A stretch of 64,000 nucleotides of DNA from Paenibacillus albicereus (GCF_012676905.1 NZ_CP051428.1:5081001-5145000), one strand, 5' to 3'; counted from the first letter of the stretch, positions 1 through 9,303 are shown. Notes: generated by a model from the letters alone, not told the origin. A program made the numbers and translations.

Positions 1-1450
1 CCTTGCTTTTGGTCGAATAGCCGACCTCGAAGATGCGCTCGGCCGCCTCCTCCGGAATGCCGCAGCCGTTGTCCTCCACCTCCAGCACGAGGTCCGGTCC
101 GAGATCGGTCAGCAGCACGGCGACCTTCCCCTCTCCGTCGTGGCTGACCGCCTCCAGCGCATTGTCGATCAGATTGCCGAGGATCGTCACGAGCTGCGAA
201 CGGTCCAGCTCCGGCGGCACGTCGCGGAACGTGCTGTCCCCGTCCACCTCCAGCTCCACCCGCAGCTCCTGGGCGCGGTTGATCTTGCCGAGCAGCAGCC
301 CGCCGATGACGGGATCGGGAATTTCCTTGAGGATCGTGCCGATGCGGCTGTTGTGGCTGTCCGACTCCCGGGCGATGAACGCCACCGCCTCGCGGTGCTG
401 GTCCAGCTGGAGAAGCCCCGAGATCGTATGCAGCTTGTTGGAAAACTCATGCGTCTGCGCCCGCAGGCCGTCGGCGTACTGCTGCATCTGCGACAGCTGC
501 TGCGTGAGCAGGTACAGCTCCGACTGGTCGCGGAAGCTCGACACGGCGCCGACGACGCGGCCGCCGGCATCCTTGACGGGCACGCGGCTGACGATGACCG
601 CGCGCGTGCCGACGATCGCTTCCTCGCCGTATGCGGCAGCCTCGGCCTCGCCCGCGCGCGGGAAGGCGGCATCGGGCAGCACTCCCCGCGCCGGGCGGCC
701 CAGCAGCTGCGAGCGGTCCTCGAGGCCCAGCATGTGCATCGCCTGCTGGTTGAGCAGCGTGACCTCGCCCCGGTTGTTGACGGCGACGATGCCCTCGCGC
801 ACCGACTCCAGCACCGCCTCCTGCTCGCGGTACAGCCGTCCGATGTCCTCCGGCTCGAGGCCGTGGATGGCTCGCTTCACATGCCGCGCGATAAGCGCGG
901 CGCCGAGCGCGCTCAAGGCGAGCGCGGCCAGGGCGAGCGCGGCGATCGGCAGCAGGAAGCTGCGGGACTCGCGCTCGATGTCCTCCAGCAGGATGCCGAC
1001 CGAGACGACGCCGATGATGCTTCCGTCCCCGCCGTATACGGGCGTCTTGCCGCGCAGCGACTGGCCGAGCGTGCCTGTCGCCTCCGAGACGATCGACTGG
1101 CCGGCGAACACCGGTCCGTTGTCGCCGCCGACCATCGGCAGGCCGATCAGCTCCGGATTGGGATGGGCATAGCGGATGCCTTGGGCGTTGCCGACGACGA
1201 TGAATTCGGCATCGGTGCGCCGGCGGATCTCCTCGATCATCGGCTGGAGGATGGCGGGCGGATCGTCCTCGGCGAAAGCATTCCGGACATCGGGAATCGC
1301 CGCGACCATCTGGGCCAGGTTGAGCGCTTTGGAGCCCTCCTGGCTCTTGTACGTATCGAGCAGCATATCCCGGAAGGCGAGCGACAGCAGCAGCAGGATG
1401 ATGGAGGTCAGCGCGCAGAGGAGGAGCGTCAGCTTCGTTTGCAGGCGCAT
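1..1450 (-). CDS. CitA/DcuS-family sensor histidine kinase, 3' end cut by window
   Basis: Membrane sensor kinase, probably for an extracellular di- or tricarboxylate. About 483 residues are visible and the frame is still open at base 1. The N-terminus MRLQTKLTLLLCALTS leads into TM1 (about 5-25). An extracellular sensor domain (about 30-165) contains GDGSIIGVVSVGIL. TM2 is near 170-195, followed by a cytoplasmic PAS (about 215-310). The SPOB-like dimerisation helix has QTHEFSNKLHTISG with the phospho-accepting His near residue 334. The start of an HATPase (NLIDNALEA, then EDNGCGIPEE) is present. The ATG at 1450 follows AAAGGG. It is divergent from the tricarboxylate transporter operon; in Bacillus subtilis citS sits next to a TctC-type gene (yflP), so a citrate-type ligand is inferred. 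A partner response regulator should lie just left of the window. Confidence 0.88.
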   Translation of the reverse strand, partial: MRLQTKLTLLLCALTSIILLLLSLAFRDMLLDTYKSQEGSKALNLAQMVAAIPDVRNAFAEDDPPAILQPMIEEIRRRTDAEFIVVGNAQGIRYAHPNPELIGLPMVGGDNGPVFAGQSIVSEATGTLGQSLRGKTPVYGGDGSIIGVVSVGILLEDIERESRSFLLPIAALALAALALSALGAALIARHVKRAIHGLEPEDIGRLYREQEAVLESVREGIVAVNNRGEVTLLNQQAMHMLGLEDRSQLLGRPARGVLPDAAFPRAGEAEAAAYGEEAIVGTRAVIVSRVPVKDAGGRVVGAVSSFRDQSELYLLTQQLSQMQQYADGLRAQTHEFSNKLHTISGLLQLDQHREAVAFIARESDSHNSRIGTILKEIPDPVIGGLLLGKINRAQELRVELEVDGDSTFRDVPPELDRSQLVTILGNLIDNALEAVSHDGEGKVAVLLTDLGPDLVLEVEDNGCGIPEEAAERIFEVGYSTKSK

Positions 1451-1561
1451 CGGTTGTCCGCCCTTTCCGTGACGTTTATGAGCAAAATGGCTGAAATGCG
1501 GCAAATGCAAGGTATGCGCGCAATGTAGCCGCCTCGCGGACGTTCATGATACAGTCACAAT

Positions 1562-1575
1562 TGTAAACGCTATCA
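1562..1575 (+). promoter_or_regulatory. cre box (CcpA site) upstream of tctC
   Basis: TGTAAACGCTATCA matches the cre consensus TGWAANCGNTNWCA at every position. It lies 58 bases before tctC and overlaps a possible -10 (TATCAT, 1571-1576), so carbon catabolite repression of the transporter operon is inferred. Confidence 0.8.
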
Positions 1576-1632
1576 TAAAAGGTCCGGTGCTTGATCGGAA
1601 CACTCGTACTATACCATAAGGGGGAAGCTTCA

Positions 1633-2658
1633 ATGAAGTTCAATTCCTGGAAGTGGAAACCAATCGTCGCCGCTCTGGCGGCCGTAACGGCGATGTCCGC
1701 GCTGTCCGCATGCGGCGAAGGAGGAAACTCCGGCGGCTCGGGCTCGTATCCGTCCAAGCCGATCGTCGTCGTCGCTCCGTCCGGAGCCGGCGGCGGCTGG
1801 GACAAGACCGCCCGCGCGCTGACAAAGGTGCTCGGCGAGGCCAAGCTCGTCGACAAGACGATGACCGTCGAGAACAAGCCCGGCGGCGGCGGCGCCGTGT
1901 TCATGGCCGAATACGCGACGCAGGACAAGAAAAATCCGTATCGCCTGTTCGTCAGCTCGCCGCCGATCCTCATCAACAACCTCAAGAAGGAAGGCAACAG
2001 CCCTTACGGCTACAAGGACACGACCCCGCTCGCCCAGCTGACCAAGGACTACGGCGCGATCGTCGTGCGGGCCGACTCCAGGCACGCCGACATCCAGTCG
2101 CTGATGGCCGAGCTGAAAGCAGACCCGTCCAAAGTGACGGTCGCCGGCGGCTCCGCGCCAGGCTCGATGGACCATCTGATCACGGTGCTGCCCGCCTACA
2201 AGGCCGGCATCGATCCGAAGGCGGTCAAGTACGTCTCCTACGACGGCGGCGGCGAGGCGATCGCGGCCCTGCTCGGCGGCAACGCCGACGCGATCGGCAC
2301 CGACATCTCCAGCGCGTCGGAGTATCTCAAGGCCGGCAAGGTGCGCGTGCTCGGCATCACCTCGCCAGAGCGGCTCGCGGGCGACTTCAAGGACGTGCCG
2401 ACGCTCAAGGAATCCGGCATCGACGCCGAGTTCACGATCTGGCGCGGGGTGTTCGGACCGAAAGAAATGACGGACGACCAGAAAGCGTACTGGGCGGAGA
2501 AGCTGAAGGCGCTCAGCGACTCGGACGCTTGGAAGAAAGAGCTCGCGGCCAACGCCTGGGAGCCGGAGTTCAAAGGAGCGGATGACTTCGCCTCCTTCCT
2601 CGGCGAGCAGGAGAAGATGATCCAAGAGCTGCTGACTGCTCTCGGCATGGCGAAGTAA
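1633..2658 (+). CDS. tctC: TctC-type tricarboxylate substrate-binding lipoprotein
   Basis: Extracellular solute-binding component of a tripartite tricarboxylate transporter; it captures a carboxylate such as citrate and delivers it to TctAB. 341 residues, normal for the family. The N-terminus has a lipoprotein signal ending in the lipobox LSAC (Cys about 31), followed by a Gly/Ser linker. The family core begins YPSKPIVVVAPSGAGGG, then VENKPGGGGAVFMAEY and a late LGITSPERL. ATG 1633 is chosen over an upstream TTG at 1591 because GGGGAAGC precedes it and the signal peptide starts there. It heads the tctC-tctB-tctA operon, downstream of a perfect cre box and divergent from the sensor kinase. Confidence 0.92.
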   Translation: MKFNSWKWKPIVAALAAVTAMSALSACGEGGNSGGSGSYPSKPIVVVAPSGAGGGWDKTARALTKVLGEAKLVDKTMTVENKPGGGGAVFMAEYATQDKKNPYRLFVSSPPILINNLKKEGNSPYGYKDTTPLAQLTKDYGAIVVRADSRHADIQSLMAELKADPSKVTVAGGSAPGSMDHLITVLPAYKAGIDPKAVKYVSYDGGGEAIAALLGGNADAIGTDISSASEYLKAGKVRVLGITSPERLAGDFKDVPTLKESGIDAEFTIWRGVFGPKEMTDDQKAYWAEKLKALSDSDAWKKELAANAWEPEFKGADDFASFLGEQEKMIQELLTALGMAK

Positions 2659-2711
2659 CCGTTCGGATTTCCGATTCAAAAGACGATTCCATTTTTGCGA
2701 GGTGAGGCATC

Positions 2712-3182
2712 ATGAACCGCATCTTCGACCGGTACGCCGGCGTCGCGTTCCTGCTGGTCGGCGCGGCCTTCGTCTGGGAGAGCCGCAAGATCGGCGAGAG
2801 CTCCTACGGCAGCAACGTCGGTCCGGACATCTTTCCGATGGGGCTCGGCATCCTGCTCATCCTGCTGAGCTCGCGACTTCTCTACGAGACGTTCCGCGGA
2901 CGGGCAAAGGACGACGCCCAGGAAGGCAAGGAGAAGCTGGATTACAAGCGCTTCGCCATCATCGTCGGAGCCGCCATCCTCTATGCGTATTTTCTCGAGG
3001 ACATCGGGTATGTATTCGGCACCTTCCTCTTCCTGCTGCTCGGCTTCCAGGTCATCGAGCGGGGCCGTTGGCTCGTCTCGCTGCTCGTATCCGCGCTGTT
3101 CTCAGTCGGCGTCTATTATGTATTCGTTCAAGTCCTGGAGGGCACCCTGCCCGGCTTCCCCTCCTGGATGAATCTCGGGTAG
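2712..3182 (+). CDS. tctB: TctB small membrane subunit of tricarboxylate transporter
   Basis: Small membrane subunit of the transporter; it partners TctA in the membrane. 156 residues with four predicted hydrophobic segments (about 8-22, 40-58, 78-115 in two passes, 118-140), as usual for the family. The N-terminus MNRIFDRYAGVAFLLVG and the GSNVGPDIFPMGLGILL segment are typical. GAGGTGAGGC precedes the ATG. It lies 53 bases after tctC and 15 before tctA, in one transcription unit. Confidence 0.88.
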   Translation: MNRIFDRYAGVAFLLVGAAFVWESRKIGESSYGSNVGPDIFPMGLGILLILLSSRLLYETFRGRAKDDAQEGKEKLDYKRFAIIVGAAILYAYFLEDIGYVFGTFLFLLLGFQVIERGRWLVSLLVSALFSVGVYYVFVQVLEGTLPGFPSWMNLG

Positions 3183-3197
3183 AAGGAGGCTGTCCCC

Positions 3198-4724
3198 ATG
3201 GAAACGCTGCAATTCCTTGCCGACGGCTTCGCTTCGGCCCTGCAATGGCAGAACCTGCTGTTCGCCTTCGTCGGCGTGCTCATCGGCACGGCCGTCGGCG
3301 TCCTGCCGGGCATCGGCCCGATGAGCGGCGTCGCGCTGCTCATCCCGGTGACGGCGACGCTGACGAGCGGACAGGATCCGGCGTCCGCCGCGACGAGCGC
3401 GATCATCCTGCTCGCCGGCGTTTATTACGGCGCCATGTACGGCGGCTCGACGACGTCGATCCTGCTCAACACGCCCGGAGAGTCCTCGTCCGTCGTGACG
3501 ACGCTCGACGGCTACCAGATGGCCCGCCAGGGCAGAGCAGGCGCGGCGCTGTCGATCGCGGCGATCGGCTCGTTCGTCGCCGGCATCGTCTCGCTCGTCG
3601 CGCTCGTGCTGCTGGCGCAGCCGCTGTCCGAGGTGGCGATCCGGTTCGGTCCGGCGGAGTATTTCTCGCTCATGCTGCTCGGTCTCGCCGCGGTCAGCGG
3701 CCTGGCCGGCAAGTCGATGACCAAGGCGCTCCTCATGACCGTATTCGGCCTGCTGCTCGCGACGATCGGCATGGACAACGTCTCCGGCGTCGCGCGCTTC
3801 ACCTATGACGTTCCGGTGCTGTACTCCGGACTGGAGTTCCTCACCGTCGCGGTCGGGCTGTTCGCCCTCGGCGAGGTGTTCAAGACGATCCTCCACCGCG
3901 ACTACGGCGGAGGCGACGTGGCCAAGGTCGGGCGCGTGACGCCGACGCGGCAGGACCTGAAGCAAAGCGCCGCCCCGATCGCGCGCGGCTCGCTGCTCGG
4001 CTTCTTCATCGGCGTGCTTCCAGGCGCCGGAGCGACGCTCGCCTCCTTTTTCAGCTATATCATGGAAAAGAAGCTCAGCCGCAGCCCGGAACGGTTCGGC
4101 AAGGGCGCCATCGAAGGCGTCGCCGGCCCGGAATCGGCCAACAACGCCGCCTCCGGCGGCGCGATGATTCCGCTGCTCACGCTCGGCATCCCCGGCTCGG
4201 GCACGACCGCGATCCTCATGGGCGCGCTCATCATGTACAACGTGCAGCCGGGCCCGCTCCTGTTCGAGGACAATCCGGGCGTCGCCTGGGGTCTGATCGC
4301 GAGCATGTTCATCGGCAACCTGATGCTGCTCGTGCTCAACATGCCGCTCGTCAAAGTATTCGCCAAGATCATCGAGACGCCGCCGAAGTACCTGCTGCCG
4401 ATCATCGTCGCCATCTCGGTGTTCGGCGTCTATGCGGTGCAGTACACGACGTTCGACCTGCTGCTGCTCATCGGCTGCGGCATCGCCGGCTACTTCCTGG
4501 CGCAGAACGACTATCCGCTCGCTCCGCTCGTGCTCGGCCTCGTGCTCGGCCCGATGATCGAGAACAACATGCGGCGCGCGCTGACGGCGTCGAACGGCGA
4601 CTTCAGCATCTTCCTGACGAAGCCGATCTCGCTCGCCTTCCTCGTCGTCGCCGCCCTGTGGCTGCTCGTGCCGCTGCTGCTCAAGATGCGCGGCAAGAAA
4701 GTGCTCATCAACGAAGAAGCGTAA
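3198..4724 (+). CDS. tctA: TctA large membrane subunit of tricarboxylate transporter
   Basis: Large permease subunit that moves the carboxylate across the membrane. 508 residues, the family length, with about 11-12 hydrophobic segments. The TctA signatures are present twice, as expected from its internal duplication: GVLPGIGPMSGVALLIP near residue 34 and FFIGVLPGAGATLASF near residue 270, plus GLAAVSGLAGKSMTKALLM. AGAAGGAGG precedes the ATG. It is the last transporter gene before a hairpin at 4727-4750. Confidence 0.92.
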   Translation: METLQFLADGFASALQWQNLLFAFVGVLIGTAVGVLPGIGPMSGVALLIPVTATLTSGQDPASAATSAIILLAGVYYGAMYGGSTTSILLNTPGESSSVVTTLDGYQMARQGRAGAALSIAAIGSFVAGIVSLVALVLLAQPLSEVAIRFGPAEYFSLMLLGLAAVSGLAGKSMTKALLMTVFGLLLATIGMDNVSGVARFTYDVPVLYSGLEFLTVAVGLFALGEVFKTILHRDYGGGDVAKVGRVTPTRQDLKQSAAPIARGSLLGFFIGVLPGAGATLASFFSYIMEKKLSRSPERFGKGAIEGVAGPESANNAASGGAMIPLLTLGIPGSGTTAILMGALIMYNVQPGPLLFEDNPGVAWGLIASMFIGNLMLLVLNMPLVKVFAKIIETPPKYLLPIIVAISVFGVYAVQYTTFDLLLLIGCGIAGYFLAQNDYPLAPLVLGLVLGPMIENNMRRALTASNGDFSIFLTKPISLAFLVVAALWLLVPLLLKMRGKKVLINEEA

Positions 4725-4726
4725 AG

Positions 4727-4750
4727 AAGGGGAGCGGCGACGCTCCCTTT
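4727..4750 (+). terminator. Hairpin after tctA
   Basis: The stem AAGGGGAGCG / CGCTCCCTTT (10 bp, one G-T pair) with loop GCGA lies just after the tctA stop. The following bases are T-rich but short (TTTCC), so partial read-through into the malic enzyme gene is possible. Confidence 0.5.
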
Positions 4751-4785
4751 CCTCATCCCCGTTCTACTGGAAAGGAAGATCCGCC

Positions 4786-6192
4786 ATGGCATCCAGCTCG
4801 ACGATCATCATCCGCCTGGAAATCCGCAAGTCCGCCATCTCCTTCGGCGAGGTGGCGGTGACGATCGGCGCCTGCGGCGGCGACATCGTCGCCACCGACG
4901 TCATCCGCTCGTCGCCGGAGACGGCGGTCCGCGACATCACCGTCCAGGTGCCGGACACGCGCCGGGAGGCGCTGGTGTCTCATCTGTCCTCGCTCCAGGG
5001 ACTCAAGGTGGTCAACGTCTCCGACCGCACGTTCCTCGTCCATCTCGGCGGCAAGATCGAGGTGACGCCGCGCATGCCGGTCAAGAACCGGGAGGAGCTG
5101 TCCCATGTGTACACGCCGGGCGTCGCCAAGGTGTGCCGGGCGATCCACGAGGACGAGTCCAAGGCGTTCTCCCTGACGATCAAGCGCAATACGGTCGCCA
5201 TCGTCAGCGACGGCACCGCCGTGCTCGGTCTCGGCGACATCGGCCCGTACGGCGCGATGCCGGTCATGGAGGGCAAGGCGATGCTGTTCAAGCAGTTCGC
5301 CGGCGTGGACGGGTTCCCGATCTGCCTCGCGACGACCGACACCGAGGACATCATCCGCACGATCAAGAACATCGCGCCGGGCTTCGGCGGCATCAACCTG
5401 GAGGACATCAGCTCGCCGCGCTGCTTCGAGATCGAGGAGCGGCTCAAGGAGGAGCTCGACATCCCCGTGTTCCACGACGACCAGCACGGCACCGCCGTCG
5501 TCATGCTCGCCGGCATGCTCAACTCGCTCAAGATCGTCGGCAAGCGGCGCGAGGACGTCAAGCTGGTCATCGTCGGCATCGGCGCAGCCGGCGTCGCCTG
5601 CGCCAAGATGCTGATCGCCGCAGGCTTCCGCAACGTCATCTGCGTCGATCGGCATGGCGCCATCGCCGCCGGCGAGGCTTACGCCAATCCGATGTGGAGC
5701 TGGCTCGCCGAGCACAGCAACCCGCATGGCGAGCGCGGCGGGCTGGACGAGGTCATCGCCGGAGCCGACATCTTCCTCGGCGTATCGGGGCCGGGCGTAC
5801 TCAAGACGGAGCATCTGCAGCGGATGGCGAAAGACCCGATCGTGTTCGCCATGGCCAACCCGGAGCCGGAGATCGATCCCGAGGCGGCCGAGCCGTACGT
5901 GCGTGTCATGGCGACCGGACGGAGCGACTACCCGAACCAGATCAACAACGTGCTCTGCTTCCCCGGCATCTTCCGCGGGGCGCTGGAGTGCCGGGCGCGC
6001 TCCATCAACGAGCCGATGAAGCTGGCTGCGGCCGAAGCGATCGCAAGCTCCGTCAGCGAGGACGAGCTCAGCGAATCCTACATCATCCCGAGCGTATTCA
6101 ACGAAGAAGTCGTGCAGCGCGTCCGCACGGCCGTCATCCAGGCGGCGATCGACACCGGCGTCGCCCGCCGCATCCCGCGCGACTTCCGCTGA
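4786..6192 (+). CDS. Malic enzyme with N-terminal ACT domain
   Basis: Oxidative decarboxylation of malate to pyruvate and CO2 with NAD(P). 468 residues. An ACT-like regulatory domain occupies about 1-75 (ending RTFLVHLGGKIEV). The malic enzyme domain then shows YTPGVAKVC, KRNTVAIVSDGTAVLGLGDI and FHDDQHGTAVV, and a Rossmann domain with LVIVGIGAAGVACAKM; the family Tyr, Lys and Asp/Glu region is intact. GGAAAGGAAG precedes the ATG. It follows the tricarboxylate transporter and precedes an AEC carrier by 9 bases, suggesting a route from imported citrate or malate to pyruvate. The family does not settle the choice of NAD or NADP. Confidence 0.92.
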   Translation: MASSSTIIIRLEIRKSAISFGEVAVTIGACGGDIVATDVIRSSPETAVRDITVQVPDTRREALVSHLSSLQGLKVVNVSDRTFLVHLGGKIEVTPRMPVKNREELSHVYTPGVAKVCRAIHEDESKAFSLTIKRNTVAIVSDGTAVLGLGDIGPYGAMPVMEGKAMLFKQFAGVDGFPICLATTDTEDIIRTIKNIAPGFGGINLEDISSPRCFEIEERLKEELDIPVFHDDQHGTAVVMLAGMLNSLKIVGKRREDVKLVIVGIGAAGVACAKMLIAAGFRNVICVDRHGAIAAGEAYANPMWSWLAEHSNPHGERGGLDEVIAGADIFLGVSGPGVLKTEHLQRMAKDPIVFAMANPEPEIDPEAAEPYVRVMATGRSDYPNQINNVLCFPGIFRGALECRARSINEPMKLAAAEAIASSVSEDELSESYIIPSVFNEEVVQRVRTAVIQAAIDTGVARRIPRDFR

Positions 6193-6201
6193 CGGACGGT
6201 C

Positions 6202-7128
6202 ATGGGCGTCTTCCTGCTCATCCTGCTCCAAGTGATTTTTCCGGTGTTCGCGCTGCTGGGACTGGGCGCGCTGCTCCACCGGCGGCTGCGCTTCGACCCG
6301 CGCACGCTGTCGCGGCTGACGGGCAGCGTGCTGCTGCCGGCGCTCGTGTTCGCCAATCTGTACGAGGCGCGGTTCGAAGCCGCGCTCGTGCTGCAGGTCG
6401 CGCTGTTCCTGCTGCTGCAGAACGGCCTGCTGATGATTGCCGTGGAAGCGGCAGCGCGCTGGCTGCGGCTGGAGGCGCGGACAGCCTCGACGTTCCGCAA
6501 CAGCATCGTGCTGTTCAATTCGGGCAACTTCGGCCTGCCGGTCAGCCAGCTCGTCTTCGCGGCGCAGCCGGTCGGGATGTCGATCCAGATCATCGTCACG
6601 CTGTTCCAGACGCTCGTCACGAACACATACGGCCTGTTCAACGCGATGCGCGTGGAAGCGCCGGGCTGGCGGGCGCTGCGCGGACTCTTCTTCAACCCGA
6701 TCGTGCTCGCGATGCTGGCCGGCATCGCGTTTCAGGCGACGGGGGTGCGGCTGCCGGACTTCGTCTGGCGTCCGATCGACACCGTGGCGTCCGCCTTTCT
6801 GGCGGTGGCGCTGTTCACGCTCGGCGCTCAGATCGCCGGACTGCGCCTGCGGCGCCCCTCGCTGCCGCTGCTGCTGACGGCGGCCGGGAGGCTGCTCGTC
6901 TCCCCGGCGCTGGCGCTGGGGCTCATCCTGGCGCTCGGCCTGCAGGGCGTGACCGCCCAGGCGCTGCTCATCGCAGGGTCGTTCCCCTGCTCGCGCAACA
7001 TGGCGCAGTTCGCGATGGAGTACGGCAACGATCCCGACTACGCCGCCGAGGCGGTGCTGCTGACGACGCTGCTCAGCTCGCTGACGGTGGCCGCGACCGT
7101 GTTCGCCGCCCAGCGGCTGTTCGCTTGA
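6202..7128 (+). CDS. AEC-family (auxin efflux carrier type) transporter
   Basis: Membrane carrier of the AEC family, often a malate or malonate permease in bacteria. 308 residues with ten hydrophobic segments arranged 5+5. Visible family features are the N-terminal LGALLHRRLRFDP, FRNSIVLFNSGNFGLPV around the mid-molecule Asn/Gly motif, and a second half with GLILALGLQGVTAQALLIAGSFP. The start lies 9 bases after the malic enzyme stop, so the two are cotranscribed; C4-dicarboxylate transport is inferred from this. Confidence 0.85.
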   Translation: MGVFLLILLQVIFPVFALLGLGALLHRRLRFDPRTLSRLTGSVLLPALVFANLYEARFEAALVLQVALFLLLQNGLLMIAVEAAARWLRLEARTASTFRNSIVLFNSGNFGLPVSQLVFAAQPVGMSIQIIVTLFQTLVTNTYGLFNAMRVEAPGWRALRGLFFNPIVLAMLAGIAFQATGVRLPDFVWRPIDTVASAFLAVALFTLGAQIAGLRLRRPSLPLLLTAAGRLLVSPALALGLILALGLQGVTAQALLIAGSFPCSRNMAQFAMEYGNDPDYAAEAVLLTTLLSSLTVAATVFAAQRLFA

Positions 7129-7181
7129 GACCGTCCCCCATCTCATATCCGGCCCGAGAGGCCGATCAGGAGGAATGAAGC

Positions 7182-7424
7182 ATGAGCGGAATCGGAACGA
7201 AGGAAATCGTGGACATCAACCGGGCGGCATCTCAATTCGAATCCAGCATCGTCCTGCACGCAGGCGGACGGTGCATCGACGTCAAAAGCATCCTCGGCCT
7301 TACCGTCACGCTGGTGCAGGACGAGTGCTACACGTTGGAGATCCACGGCCCGGACGAGGTGGATGCAGCGGTGGCGCTGCTCGACCTCTTTGCCGGCGCA
7401 GGGCTGCGCGTGCGGATGAGGTAG
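7182..7424 (+). CDS. HPr-like protein lacking the His15 region
   Basis: 80 residues. From residue 15 it aligns with HPr/Crh: RAASQFESSIVL matches the first helix end and second strand, DVKSILGL matches the HPr Ser46 loop (KSIMG; here Ser36), and GPDEVDAAVALLDLF matches the last helix. The first strand and the HARPA loop with catalytic His15 are missing. An in-frame stop sits directly upstream (7176-7178) and AGGAGG at 7168-7173 fixes the start. It therefore cannot be a normal PEP phosphocarrier, but it could still be a target of HPr kinase like Crh. It follows the malic enzyme and AEC genes. A regulatory role in carbon control is inference. Confidence 0.72.
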   Translation: MSGIGTKEIVDINRAASQFESSIVLHAGGRCIDVKSILGLTVTLVQDECYTLEIHGPDEVDAAVALLDLFAGAGLRVRMR

Positions 7425-7524
7425 CGGGAGGCGCGCCTCGCTAAAGCTTCGATCATCTCCTCCTAGGCTCTGGACGTCGCCGAGCTCTGACGCGGCCCGA
7501 TCCACTCGGTCTCATAATAGAAGC

Positions 7525-7560
7525 AGAAAGGAGCCGTCATTTTGACGGCTCCTTTCTTAT
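7525..7560. terminator. Strong bidirectional-looking terminator
   Basis: A perfect 15-bp stem, AGAAAGGAGCCGTCA / TGACGGCTCCTTTCT, with a 3-base loop. It ends the carboxylate block. The rest of 7425-7847 holds no convincing gene; TACAAT at 7716 and TATACT at 7768 are possible -10 elements for the next gene. Confidence 0.85.
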
Positions 7561-7847
7561 CTTCTACAGAGTGCCGGCTTGCTCGTGCCGGGCCGACGCT
7601 CTTCATGAACCGCTCCCGCGAGCCGCCCTCGTACAGCCCGTATTTTGGACCCGGCGCTGACGATGCGTTGACGCGGCCCGCGCGCCCGAGTTGGCCGTCG
7701 TCCAAAGAAATCCGGTACAATTTGGTTAAAGCTGAACTGCCCCTCAAAAGCGGGTTTCCGATGAGGTTATACTGGGAAACGGAGGTTCGCATGGATTCGG
7801 CAAGCTGCCAGCCTCTTCCCATTCTTAGCCATGAAGGGGCTGATTTC

Positions 7848-9096
7848 ATGACTCCATCCACGGACTCGGCTTCGCCGAGCCTGTTCCGCAACCGGTTCCT
7901 GCAGACGATTCTCCTCTCCAGCCATGATGCTGCAGATCGGCATCTGGGTGCGCAACTTCGCCATCCTGCTCTACGTCGCCGAAAGAACGAACGACGATCC
8001 CATCGCCATCTCGCTCATCAGCGTGGCCGAGTTCGCCCCGATCTTCATCTTCTCTTTCATCGGAGGCACGTTCGCCGACCGTTGGCGGCCCAAGCGGACG
8101 ATGGTGTGGTGCGACCTGCTCTCGGCCGTATCCGTCTTCGCGGTGCTGCTCGCCATTCATTTCGGCAGCTGGGAGTCGATCTACCTGGTCGCGTTCATCT
8201 CCGCCATCCTGTCCCAGTTCTCCCAGCCGTCCAGCATGCGCCTGTTCAAGCAGCATGTGCCGGAAAGCCAGATGCAGCAAGGCATGGCGCTGTTCCAGTC
8301 GCTGCAAGCGACGTTCATGGTGCTCGGCCCGATGCTCGGCACATTCATCTACAGCCGCTTCGGCCTGGAGCCGTCGATCGCCGTCATGGGCATCGCGTTC
8401 CTGCTGTCGGCGCTCGTGCTCGTCCGTCTGCCCAAGGATATCGAGCAGCCGCGCGAGGCGGGAGCAAGCGGCCGATTCTGGAGCGAGCTCGCCGAAGGCT
8501 TCCGTTATGTCTGGCGCAGCACGGTGCTGCGGACGCTCGGCCTCGCCTTCCTGCTGGCCGGCCTGGCCGTCGGCTTGGCGCAGGCGCTCAATCTGTTCAT
8601 CGTGACGGAGCGGCTCGGCCAGGACAAGGAGTTCCTCCAGTACCTGCTCGTGGTCAGCGGCGTGGCGATGCTGATCGGCGGCGGGGTCGTCGCCGCGTTC
8701 GCCAAGCGCGTTTCTCCGCAGCTGCTGCTGGCGACGGGCATGCTGTTCAGCGCGGTGTGCACGGTCATCGTCGGCTTCTCGACGAGCGTGCCGGTGACGC
8801 TCGTCACCCAGTTCATCAACGGCCTCGCCTTCCCTTGCATCCACATCGGCATCAGCACGATGATCCTGACCTGGTCGCAGCCGTCGATCGTCGGGCGGGT
8901 GAACGGCGTGCTGAACCCGCTGTTCATCGGCATGATGGTCGTGTCGATGTCGCTGGCCGGCGTGCTCAAGAGCGCGTTCCCGCTCGTCGCCATCTACAGC
9001 GGCTCGGGCCTGCTGTTCCTGCTCGGCGCGCTGGCGATGCTGCCGATCGCCAGGCACAAGGCTCCGGAGCAGGCTCAGATCCAAGCCCAGGCTTAG
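7848..9096 (+). CDS. MFS efflux transporter (DHA3 type) with apparent frameshift near 7920
   Basis: Twelve-segment drug-type exporter of the major facilitator superfamily. The body, from MMLQIGIWVRNFAILLYVAE (frame of 7924) to the stop, covers all but the N-terminus and has the motif GGTFADRWRPKR after TM2. ATG 7924 has no ribosome binding site. A good start at 7848 (GAAGGGG, 10 bases upstream) begins MTPSTDSASPSLFRNRFLQT, which is the expected family N-terminus, but reads out of frame into SHDAAD. Removing one base near 7920-7923 joins the two into a normal protein of about 415 residues. This is either a real inactivating frameshift or a sequence error; only the 390-residue downstream part is open as given. 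Confidence 0.75.
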
Positions 9097-9128
9097 GCGT
9101 TCTTGCGCTGCTCCTTTTCAAGTCAAAT

Positions 9129-9182
9129 AACCGCTCCCCGACGGGAGCGGCTACGCTGCCCGGGCGATTCGAGCGGTTTTTT
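9129..9182 (+). terminator. Terminator after MFS gene
   Basis: CCGCTCCC / GGGAGCGG (9131-9138 and 9143-9150) forms a compact hairpin. A third arm, GAGCGGTT (9171-9178), can pair instead with AACCGCTC (9129-9136) and is followed directly by a T run, so two structures compete. Confidence 0.6.
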
Positions 9183-9303
9183 ATGGTTGCATTGCTGGTT
9201 ATGCTCAGGCCGCCGTTTAAATTTTAGCTGCTCCTTGAGTCACTTCCAGTCGAGTATAATACACGGGGCAAGAGAAATAATGAGGTAAGGCAGTTTCCGA
9301 CTC

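Noticed and set aside
4753-7146. A 797-residue minus-strand reading frame
   Set aside because: Antisense to the malic enzyme and AEC carrier; no ribosome binding site and shadow-type composition.
7924-9096. MFS gene as a normal complete gene starting at 7924
   Set aside because: No ribosome binding site, and the expected N-terminal residues lie just upstream in another frame with a proper start at 7848.
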